From: Niastella sp.
Lineage (GTDB): Bacteria; Bacteroidota; Bacteroidia; Chitinophagales; Chitinophagaceae
Assembly (NCBI GenBank): GCA_021154515.1
Contig: JAJKIL010000347.1
Location: forward strand, 1-37,951
Direction: 5' to 3'
Length of the DNA: 37,951 nt
Shown one piece after another: positions 18,901-28,400 of the stretch; positions within the stretch are counted from its first letter, which is position 1, and each line of letters starts with the position of its first letter. Position numbers and translations under genes: made by a program. The notes beneath the pieces are model-generated. The model was not told the origin of the DNA. It saw only the letters and a program-made list of their open reading frames with translations, and made no database searches.

Positions 18901-19006
18901 CACGCATGATGACCACTATTTTGATGTAGCCGATAAAGTATATAAGATGGATCAGGGACAACTCCTTCCCTGGGAAAGCTCCTCAGTTAAGCACTTCGTT
19001 ATTTGA
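15920..19006 (+). CDS. Fused periplasmic serine peptidase and cyclic-peptide-type ABC exporter (ClbP/XcnG-like head)
   Basis: This 1028-residue fusion starts with a signal sequence (about residues 1-26, ending AVSQ). A beta-lactamase/PBP-type domain follows (about 35-370) with S91-C-T-K94, Y185-A-T and H322-G-G. Next are three membrane helices (about 380-490), then a six-helix exporter domain (about 495-790) and a nucleotide-binding domain with Walker A GGNGSGKTT (near 848), signature LSGGQRKR (near 939), Walker B CLFDEWAADQDP and switch His in AITHDDHYF. The exporter half resembles SyrD/PvdE-type cyclic peptide exporters. The head plus three helices matches the plan of ClbP/XcnG prodrug peptidases, whose catalytic Ser, Lys and Tyr (S95, K98, Y186 in ClbP, from memory) sit at nearly the same positions. 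Likely role: export of the peptide and removal of an N-terminal acyl-residue cap in the periplasm. The substrate is inferred. Confidence 0.9.
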   Translation: MKIFSVNRVAPLIIICLGFALPAVSQSGTAANGSRMDSVDKTVSALMKAGNIPGLSLVIVQDGQPVIKTYGYADLDSKRPVTDNTLFEIGSCTKAFTALAIAKLIHEHKLSLNDYVSDYIPWFRVRYKDSLVSITIAQLLHHTSGIPWSSISNIPQTKDEDALVKTVRNLEGQELKRLPGKKYEYATINYDVLALVIQNISGQPFETYIRQQIFDMLQLSNTSIGIPVDSALMSKGYKIGFFKPRVYDAPVFRGNYAAGYVITDARDFSKWLQFQMGLKDTSLYELAAFTQQRDETVPLHFYMSAYAMGWNQSFEGNGEVYHGGVNPNYTAYIQFRKKSKLGVAVLANSNSTFTPVIANRVMKLLAGEKIEKEYDPGDGNDKVFSTASIILGLYLLALAFFIGRIIFDIIKGKRKYAGFSRAALGRIGLLLVIFLPYVYGLYLLPTALFGFSWESMIVWTPFSLTTGLKMLSLAMGVSLCTYIAGVAFPEKDKFRRIAPRLILLSVLSGLANMLLIILITSSLDLDNIVELKYLIFYYCLTLSVYLFGRRFVQVSLVAYTMDMIYELRIKITDKIFSTSYQNFEKIDRGRVYTALNDDVGTIGESANVFVVLVTSIFTAGGALLYLASIAFWATILTFSLMGALTTMYFFVSKSTNKFYEAARDSRNVFMRLINGMIDGYKELTLHRNRKKAYKEDVAASADEYKKKITVANIRFVNASFVGEAVLVLILGVVALGFPKLFPGIKVYTLMSFVIVLLYLIGPVNTILNSVPTVLRLRIALNRIKQFLNSIPSDPDNKKLILMPTPATINSMGAKGIAFQYRNGDDQDPFSIGPIDLEMKKGEIVFIVGGNGSGKTTFAKLLTGLYEPDRGKFTINGEEVPFSRLGEHFSAVFSPVHLFEKLYDIDISGREEEVNNYLKLLHLDEKVRINGNKYSTINLSGGQRKRLALLQVFLEDCPVCLFDEWAADQDPAYRFFFYRTLLPQMRKKGKIIIAITHDDHYFDVADKVYKMDQGQLLPWESSSVKHFVI

Positions 19007-19031
19007 AGTTTCTAATCCTACAATAATTTTT

Positions 19032-20654
19032 ATGACTAATGATTTATTTTATCTGAAGCCCAATGTGGTTATCGGACCCTTTGTGGACAGATGGTATGCA
19101 TGGACGCATTTGATCTCTCCGGCTACCGGAGCTATGAACGTATTTGGCCGCCATATGCGGATCATGAATTCGTATATCCAAGCCCCACAGATCCATGCAG
19201 AAGCCGTGAAGAACCCCAAAATGAAGGGCGGCCCGTTTATGGACTATAAAGAACCCCGTGTAAAGGAGATCGAAAGACTGCGGGACGAGACTGCCATCAA
19301 CCGGAAAAAATCCATTGAGTTTGCCGAAGCTGTTATTGTGCTGGATAAAATGCTTAAAGAGAATGCCAGAGGTTATTCAATGGAAGCATTGTACGATAAG
19401 GTGCCTGAGATCCTGAAAGGCTATGTTGAATTAGTATATGATCTGAATAACAATCCTTCTTTCCGGTTCTTTGAATCCCTTTTATACAAAAGCGAGTTCT
19501 ATTCAAAAGCTTCTCAAAGCATTGCCTTATGGATCACCAATAACGACGAACGGCCATTTTCCTTGAGTACGCCCCAACTCGATGATCCGGATGTATTGCA
19601 TTTGCATATTCCGGTCGATCACGTTGGCATTGATGTATTGGGCAGGATGAAAAGGAAGGCCGGATCAATTGATAAGATAGCGGATATACTGGGTGTTAAA
19701 GATTCGGACAGGCCACTGTTCGACACCTTTTTTACCAGGCAGGAACACCCTAAATACCGGAAATACGACGGTAACAAAGCCAGAATGCGTTATTTCGGTC
19801 ATGCCTGTATCCTGGTCGAGACCAAGGACGTAAGTATTTTGGTAGACCCGTTGATCAGCTATTACGGATATGAATCGAGCGTTTCCCACTTCTCGGATAT
19901 CGATCTTCCCGATGTAATAGATTATGTGTTGATCACTCACAATCACCAGGACCATATCGTGTTTGAAACCCTGTTGCCGCTTCGTCATAAGATCAGGAAC
20001 ATCATAGTTCCCGACTCAAACAGCGGCGCACTACAGGATCCAAGTCTGAAGCTGACCTTTCAGGCATTGGGTTTTGAGAAAGTGATCACGATCGGCGAAA
20101 TGGAAGAAGTGAAATTTGAGAATTGCGTGATCACCGGAATTCCTTTTACCGGAGAACACAGCGATCTCAATATCAGAACGAAGACCTGCTTTCATATCGC
20201 CATTGATAAATTCGCCTTTCTTTTTGTGGCTGACTCCAGGATCCTGGAAGCCAGACTCTATCATCATATCCAGCGGATCATCGGCGATGTGGACGTTATT
20301 TTTCTGGGAATGGAATGCGACGGGGCACCCCTGTCATGGTTATATGGCCCGCTTTTGACCGGCGAGATCACCCGTGAAAATGATCAGTCAAGAAGGCTCT
20401 CCGGCTGTGATTTTGAAAGAGGCATGCATCTCATCGATACATTTCATCCGAAAGAGGCATATGTATATGCGATGGGACAGGAGCCCTGGCTTGAATTTAT
20501 CAGCAGTATTAAATATACTCCGCAGTCTAACCCAATCATACAATCGAACCGCCTGGTGGAAGAATGCACCATACGTAAAATAATTACAGAAAGATTGTAT
20601 GGAGAAAAAGAGCTGTTGTATGATTATGAAAAGCAGATGGAAACAGTAGCGTAA
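19032..20654 (+). CDS. CmlA-type diiron beta-hydroxylase of carrier-bound amino acids
   Basis: This 540-residue protein has an N-terminal domain of about 240 residues and a metallo-beta-lactamase fold. It is not a normal hydrolase: the metal site reads H303-N-H305-Q-D307-H308, then a Glu in GEHSDL (E375), D401 in VADS and H466 in GMHLID. Recalled ligands of CmlA, the chloramphenicol beta-hydroxylase, are H305, H307, D309, H310, E377, D403 and H468. Every one fits with a constant offset of two residues. CmlA uses O2 and a di-iron centre to hydroxylate the beta-carbon of an amino acid held on an NRPS carrier. Here it lies 33 bp before an NRPS that starts with A-T, which is a plausible partner. 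Which residue is hydroxylated is not visible; known relatives act on aromatic and on aliphatic residues. Confidence 0.92.
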   Translation: MTNDLFYLKPNVVIGPFVDRWYAWTHLISPATGAMNVFGRHMRIMNSYIQAPQIHAEAVKNPKMKGGPFMDYKEPRVKEIERLRDETAINRKKSIEFAEAVIVLDKMLKENARGYSMEALYDKVPEILKGYVELVYDLNNNPSFRFFESLLYKSEFYSKASQSIALWITNNDERPFSLSTPQLDDPDVLHLHIPVDHVGIDVLGRMKRKAGSIDKIADILGVKDSDRPLFDTFFTRQEHPKYRKYDGNKARMRYFGHACILVETKDVSILVDPLISYYGYESSVSHFSDIDLPDVIDYVLITHNHQDHIVFETLLPLRHKIRNIIVPDSNSGALQDPSLKLTFQALGFEKVITIGEMEEVKFENCVITGIPFTGEHSDLNIRTKTCFHIAIDKFAFLFVADSRILEARLYHHIQRIIGDVDVIFLGMECDGAPLSWLYGPLLTGEITRENDQSRRLSGCDFERGMHLIDTFHPKEAYVYAMGQEPWLEFISSIKYTPQSNPIIQSNRLVEECTIRKIITERLYGEKELLYDYEKQMETVA

Positions 20655-20687
20655 TAGTTCTTCATTAAAATGGAATAACCTTATCTT

Positions 20688-22440
20688 ATGTTCTTTCAGA
20701 AGGAATTAAAGGCTGCACTGGCAGAAGGAAACAGCAAGGCGGCCATCGAATACGATGGGAAATCGATTGCCCGTTCGGCACTGTACCAGACTTCAGAAGC
20801 CATAACAGCATGCCTGTTGAGCAAGGGAGTGGAAAAGGAAACCGTCATAGGGATCCTGCTAAACGACAGGGTCGATCTGATCAGCGCTATGATCGGTGTG
20901 ATCAATGCCAGGTGCGTTTTCGTGTTGATCGACAGCAAATGGCCAGCTGCCCGAAGGGCTTCCCTCATCAGCGACCTGGACCTGCAGCACCTCATCTGTC
21001 CCCGCTCCACCGGAGAATTACCTGTTGCGGAAATCTATTATTTTGAAGATATCATTTCTTCTGTCCTGCCTCCTTACGACGAGCCTGCCTATGACGGTGG
21101 GGACAGCCTGTACATTTATTTTACTTCAGGTTCTACCGGTAGGCCCAAGGGGATCGTAGGCAGGAACGACAGTCTGCTGCACTTTATAAAATGGGAGATC
21201 GATGAATTCGGTCTGAACAGCGACTGCCGGTGCAGTCAGTTCATCAGCCCCTTTTTTGATGCTTTCCTCCGGGATATCTTTGTTCCATTGCTGGCAGGCG
21301 GAACTATTTGCATACCTCCGCCAGAAGATGATTTTCTCCAGCCGCTTAACCTGATCGACTGGATCGATGGGGAGCGGATCACCCAGATCCATTGCGTTCC
21401 AAGCCTGTTTCGCACCATCATTGTTGAAAACCTGCTTCCCAACAGGTTCATAAGTTTGAAGTACATCCTGCTGTCAGGAGAAAAAATAATCCCTTCGGAA
21501 TTGATTCGCTGGTATGCTGTCTTCCACGACAGGATACAACTGGTCAATTTATATGGACCTTCGGAAACCACCATGATCAGGTCCTGTTACAGGCTAATGC
21601 CGGCCGATGCCCATCAGTCGAGGATTCCGATCGGTTATCCTATTTCCGGTACTACATTCTTCCTTTTCGATAAAAACGGCAGACCATGTAGTACACTCGT
21701 TCCAGGTGAACTGTATATTCAAACCGCTTATAGTACTAAAGGGTATCTCAATGCGCCGGAACTGACGGGCGAAAAATTCGTGGTTGTCAACCCGGATGAG
21801 CCGGATGAAAAGATTTGTTTTAAAACGGGTGATATCGCCCGGCGATTGCCCGATGGCAGATTGGATCTAATCGGCAGGGAAGACAGACAGATCAAACTAA
21901 ACGGCATTCGTATAGAACCTGATGAAATTGAAACAGCGCTTATCCGTTCCGGCCTGGTAAAAAGCGCCGTCGTTGTCCTGCAGAACGGGCAAAACGGTCG
22001 GGCCGGAAATGGCTCATTGATTGCCTTTGTTATTACATCCTTTCCTACGGATACTCATCCTGATGGCGGAATAGAAACGGCCTTGCGCCAGTATCTGGAA
22101 GCCGGGCTGCCTGCCTATATGATACCTGCGGCTATCGTGCCGGTAGCCGAATACCCTTTGCTGAGCAACGGTAAAATTAATTATGCGGCCCTTGCAACCG
22201 CACCCATTCACAAAGAGATCATCGCGCCTGCCGATGAAACCGAGGAACGATTGCTGTCTGTCTGGAAAAGCCTCCTGGGCGACAAACCAATTTCGACTGA
22301 TGATACTTTTAATGTAGCTGGCGGCAGCTCGTTAACCATGATGCAACTTATCAGCAGGATTGTCCGGGAATTTGATGTCCGAATCACGCTGAGCGAATTA
22401 TTTAATAACCTGACCATTCAGAAGCAGGCAGCACGCATCC
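20688..22440 (+). other. NRPS module 3 (A3-T), missing its C domain
   Basis: The A domain begins at the first residues of the protein. Like A2 it has the IYFTSGSTG form of the A3 motif and an FFDAFLRDIF A4 region. The pocket reads D-A-R-H-L-S-L-M-I-K. The carrier motif is AGGSSL, with the second Ser as pantetheine site. It could be a loading module, but pairing with the lone C domain at 5690-6981 is more likely. It is also the nearest carrier to the hydroxylase gene. Confidence 0.82.
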
Positions 22441-25400
22441 GGCAAGCTGAAAAACAACAGTTGGTCAACATGGCACCGGCGCCAATCCAAACTTCGTACC
22501 CTATTACGCCGACCCAGCGACGACTATGGATCCTAAGCCAGTCTGATGAAGGGAATATCGCTTATAATATGCCGGCAGCCTACCTGTTCGATGGAGAGGT
22601 AGACCGGGCAGCATTGGAACAGGCTTTTGCCAGGATGATCGAACGGCATGAGAGCCTGCGTACCGTATTCAGAGAAGATGAGCAGGGCACCGTCAGACAA
22701 TATATCCTTTCACCGGAAGAAGCAGGATTTCATTTGTCTCTCCGGGATCTGCGCGAAGAACGCGAACAGCAGGTAAGGCAATTGGTACAGGATGAATTCA
22801 GCCGGCCTTTCGATCTGGCAAAAGGCCCATTGCTCCGGGCAGTTTTGTACCGGGTGGAAACCGGTAAATGGATCTTTGTTTATAACATGCACCATATCAT
22901 CAGCGACGGCTGGTCGATGAATATCCTGATCCAGGAATTGTTGCAATACTATAATGCAGCCATCAATAACAGCGACGCATCCCTGGCTCCTCTTGCCATT
23001 CAATATAAAGATTATGCGGTGTGGCAACAGGAGCAACTAAGCGCAGAACGGCTGAAAAAGATAAAGACCTGGTGGCTGCAACAATTTGAAGACGAAATAC
23101 CAGTATTGGATCTGCCGGGAGACCGGGCACGTCCTGCTGTAAAAACATATAATGGGGCAATGATCCAGGCAAGGCTCAATCACGGATTGAGCAGGAAATT
23201 CAATGCCCTGTGTCAGCAACAGGAGGCAACCCTGTTTATGGGGCTGCTTGCAGTAGTAAATACATTATTATTCAGATATACCAACCAGCACGATATTGTC
23301 ATCGGCAGTCCTGTTGCCGGAAGAGAGCACCCTGATCTGGAGAACCAGATCGGCCTGTATTTGAATACGCTTGCATTCAGAACGCGTTTCCGGGAAACAG
23401 ATAGTTTTATCAAGCTGCTGAAGAACGTTCGGCATGTGACCCTGGGCGCATTGGAACACCAGCTATACCCTTTCGATGAATTGATAGACGAGCTGGACAT
23501 GCATCATGACAGAAGCAGAAATCCCCTGTTCGACGTACTGCTTGTATTGCAGCCCGCCACCACGCACCAGCCAGGAGGCGCGCAGCTGGGCAGTGTAAAC
23601 GTAAGCAGCTATGAAGGGGCGGAACCGGTTGCCAATAAATTTGACCTCACCTTTGTCTTTGTCGGATTTGAAGACGATCTTCAGGTGAACATCGGATATA
23701 ACAGTGATATTTTTGATAGCAGCACAATAGAACGGCTGGTCTTACACCTGCAGACATTGCTGTCCGCCATCCTGCAGGATCCCCGTTTGCCGGTAAAGGA
23801 ACTAGTGTATACCAGCCCGAAAGAGAGAGAACAGATCATCAGCATTTTTAACAGGGAAGACAAGGTCTATTCCGGCAATAAGACAGTTGTAGACCTGTTT
23901 GAAGAGCAGGTGATCCGATCGCCTGATAAGAACGCGATTGTTTTTGGAGAGGATACGCTTAGTTACGTGGAATTAAATGAGAAGGCCAACCAGCTGGCGC
24001 ACTATTTAATAAACCAGTACCAGATCGGAGCGAATGACCTGGTGGGTATCTTACTTAATCGGTCGCCACAGTTTTTCATCGCATTGATGGGTATTTTGAA
24101 ATCCGGCGGCGCATACCTGGTGCTGGACCCGGACCTTCCTGCAGCAAGAAAGGAATTCATGATAAAGGATGCGGGCATCAGAGCGCTCGTAACACAGGCG
24201 GATTATGCAGCAGCGCTTACAGGTTCTAAAGAAAATCCTCCTGTCAGTCGCGAAGTAAGCGACCTGGCTTATGTCTTATATACATCAGGATCCACCGGCC
24301 TTCCCAAAGGCGTAATGATAGCACATCGGTCACTGGTAGATTATTTTTATGGCATCGTGGATGCCACCAATATCAGCAGTTGTGCAACCTTTGGTCTGGT
24401 ATCAACACTTGCGGCTGACCTGGGGAATACCGTTATCTATCCTTCCCTGCTGTTGGGAGGAACCCTGCATGTATATTCAGCAACAGACGTCATGCAGCCG
24501 GATAAAATGAGTGTTCAGTTGCTGGATTGTCTGAAAATAGTACCCTCACACTGGCGGGCATTGCAGCACGGCGATACAGTATGGGCCCCTGCCAAATGTT
24601 TGATCTTTGGCGGAGAAGCATTGACGGAAGATGTTATCGGTCTCCTGAAGACGCATCATGAGGATTGCGCCGTATACAATCATTACGGTCCAACGGAAAC
24701 AACTATAGGAAAATTGCTGAAGCGGATCTCGCTCCCGGAGAGTGCCGGCAGGGTCGCGTTGGGTTCCCCCTTTTGTAATAGTCGTGTCTATATTGTAGAC
24801 AGCAGCAGGCAACTTTGCCCGGTCGGGATTCCTGGAGAAATTTGCATCTCGGGTACAGGGGTCGCACGGGGATATTTGAATCGGCCGGATTTAACAAGTG
24901 AAAAGTTTGTAGCCAGTCCTTTCAGGGAAGGCGAAGTAATATATAGAACAGGAGATCTGGGCAGGTGGCTTCCCGGTGGCGAGATCGAATATCTCGGCCG
25001 TACAGATGACCAGGTAAAGATCCGCGGTTATCGTATCGAGCCGGGCGAGATCGAACGTGTATTGTGTCAGCATGAAAACATTCGTTCGGCCTTCGTATTG
25101 GCCAAACCGGTTCCGGGAGGAGAAAAAGAGTTAATAGCCTGGTACTGCGGGCATGTGGAAGCTATCCAACACTGGCTTGGTAGCAAACTGCCGGCCTATA
25201 TGATACCGCAGCGATTCATTGAACTGGCAGAAATGCCTTTAACAGCAAATGGCAAGATAGACAGGAGACGGTTACCCGACCCTGTGAGTGCGCCGGTGGC
25301 AGACGAAGCAGGTTACCGGGCGCCCCGTACGGCAACCGAGCAAGGGCTTGCTGTCATCTGGCATGACCTGTTAAGCAGGGACAGGATCGGGTATAAAGAT

Positions 25401-28400
25401 GATTTTTTTGCATTGGGCGGTCATAGTTTAAAAGTGATGCGCCTGGTCAGCCGTATTCACCAGCAATTCGGAGTGGCCATCGGGTTTAAGGACCTTTTTT
25501 CAACAACCGTACTGGAAGATCAGGCCATGTTGATCGCGAAGGCGCAACAAGCAGTCTTTGTGCAGATACCGCTGGCGGCGCATAGTAATGGTTATCCATT
25601 GTCTTCTGCCCAACGCCGCCTATGGATTTTAAGTCAGTTTGAAGGCGGTAATACAGCCTATAACGTATCCGGGGCGTATGTATTGGAAGGAGACTTACAG
25701 CGGTCATCGCTGGAATATGCTTTCAACAGCCTCATCACCCGGCATGAAACGCTGAGGACGGTATTCCGGCAGGACGGGGATGGCGCTGTCAGACAATATA
25801 TCCTTTCACCGGAAGGGGTTGGGTTCAGGCTGGTGTATAGTGATTTGCGTCAGCATGGGCAGCAGGCGTATGAGCAGGAGATGGGTGAATCATTCCGGCA
25901 ACCCTTTGATCTGGCAACCGGACCACTGATACGCGCGCATCTATACCAAACAGGAGACCACAAGTACTTCTTTACATATAGCATGCATCATATTATCAGC
26001 GATGCATGGTCGAAAAGCATATTCTTCCGGGAGTTACTGGCATTTTATGAAAGCCACCGGCAAAGCGGCATCAGCCCGCTCCCGCCATTGCGGATCCAGT
26101 ACAAGGATTATGCTGTGTGGCAGCAGGGGCAATTGAGCGAAAAAACAAAAGCCGGTCATAAAGCATATTGGCTGAATCAGCTGGGAGGTGCATTACCGGT
26201 ATTGGAGCTGCATGGAGACAGGCCCCGTCCTGAGGTAAAAACCTATAAAGGAGGGGCTATCCAAAAGACATGGAAGACAGCACAAAACGAGGGGCTGCAA
26301 AAGCTATGCGTTCAACAAGGCTGCACCTTATACATGGGGTTGCTGGCGCTGGTCAATACCTTATTGTACCGGTATACTACACAGCAGGATATCCTTATTG
26401 GCAGCCCAACGGCAGGAAGGGACCACACAGATCTGGACAATCAGATTGGGTTTTATGTGAACACATTGGTATTGCGAACGCAGTTCCGGGGTGAAGAATC
26501 TTTTCTTGCCTTGCTTGAAACAATAAAACAGATTACACTGGATGCATTTGAGCACCAGGCCTATCCATTTGATGAACTGATCAATGACCTGGGTTTGCAA
26601 AGAGACATGAGCCGAAGTGTCTTATTTGACGTGATGGTCGTATTGCAAAATACGGAGCTCGACCAACTCAACAGACAAAATACTCAGGCCGCACTGCAAG
26701 TCACCGAACTCCGGGGAGGGGAGCAGGTATACAGCAAGTTCGATCTCTTATTCAATTTCCTGGAAAAAGATGCGGGTATCGATCTCCGTATCGAATACAA
26801 TAGCGATCTGTTCGACCAGGCCACCATTCTTCGGTTGGGAGATCACCTGGAAGCATTGCTGGAAGACATCCTGGTACGGCCATCCATCCCGCTTCAGCAA
26901 CTGGACTATTTGCGGCAGGAGGAAAAACGTGCCCTTTCGGAGGGTTTCAATAACACTTCAGTCGCCTGGCCAAAGGATAAGACCGTGACGGAGCTTTTTG
27001 AAGAACAGGCAGCGCTGATGCCGGATAAGATGGCATTGGCATTTGACAACCGGGAATGGTCGTACAGGGCCCTGAATGAAAGAGCCAATCAACTGGCAGC
27101 CTGGTTAAGACACCAATATGCCATCAGGGCCGATGATCTGATCGGAATACACCTCGAACGGAGTGACTGGCTGCTGATCGTCATATTGGGTGTATTGAAA
27201 TCCGGCGCAGGCTATGTTCCCGTTGATGCAAACTATCCAAAGGATACAATCGAACATATTCTGGCGGAGAGTAAATGCAAAATATTGATCGATGAAGCCA
27301 TGCTGGAAGAGATCAAAGCCGTAACAGAGCATTGGCCAAAGGAAGATCTGACGGCTATTGCATCACCGGCCAGCCTGGCCTATGTAATGTACACCTCTGG
27401 TTCTACCGGCCAACCCAAAGGCGTAATGGTGGAGCACAGGAGCGTTGTGCGACTGGTAAAACCGGCGAATTATGCTGAATTGAGCGAAAGGGAAATACTG
27501 CTATCCACCGGCGCCGTCGCATTTGATGCCACCACCTTTGAATACTGGGGGATGCTGCTGAACGGAGGCAGCCTGATCATGTGCAGCAAGGATGTGTTGT
27601 TAGATGCTGCACAGTTAAAAAGCCTCATAAGAAACCGCGGGGTCACCACCATGTGGTTCACCGCTGGCTGGCTGAACCAACTGATTGAAGAGGATATCGA
27701 GGTCTTTCGCGGTTTGCGGACCCTGCTGGCCGGCGGAGATAAACTATCGGCCGTGCATATTAATAATCTTTTGCGTTGTTATCCCATACTGAAAATAGTG
27801 AATGGATATGGCCCTACGGAGAATACCACTTTCTCACTGACATATCCGATCGAAAAGGAGACAACAGACATTCCTGTAGGGCGGCCCATTAATAATAGTA
27901 CGGCCTATATTCTCGATAAGCGGCTGCAGCTTTGCCCTGTCGGTGTCACCGGTGAGATCTGCGTGGGAGGAATAGGATTAGGACGGGGATATCTGAATAA
28001 TGAAGAACTGACAAGAGAGAAATTCATTCCACATCCATGGTTGCCGGGAGAAAGGATCTACAAGACGGGTGATCTGGGGCGATGGCTGCCGGATGGCAAT
28101 ATTGCTTTTGCCGGACGAAAAGACGAACAGGTCAAGATCCGCGGATACCGCATAGAACCCGGAGAGATAGAGAAGGCATTACAGAGTCATCCGGACATAG
28201 ATTCAGCTGTGGTCATTGCAAAAGTAAAGCCTTCCGGGGAGAAGGAGCTTGTTGCCTACCTTACAGGTAAGAACACCCTCACCGCCCCGGCTATACATGC
28301 GCATCTAAGCCGGATTGTTCCCGCCTACATGCTCCCTGGTTACTATGTCCTGCTCTCCGCATTCCCATTAACGCCCAATGGCAAGATAGATAGAAGGGCG

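Noticed and set aside
18990..19031. Possible Bacteroidota promoter (TAnnTTTG-like) before the hydroxylase gene
   Set aside because: The AT-rich gap has no convincing TAnnTTTG with a TTG box at proper distance, and the gap is only 25 bp within a tight operon.
19032..20654. Ordinary metallo-beta-lactamase-fold hydrolase or resistance enzyme
   Set aside because: The Glu in GEHSDL at the metal site, the long N-terminal domain and the full match to CmlA ligand spacing point to a hydroxylase.
22495..25550. A4 as a broken A domain because the FDxS core motif is missing
   Set aside because: Alignment back from LLLGGT shows the ADLGNT variant with D235 in place and a near-perfect Asp pocket; the other core motifs are intact.
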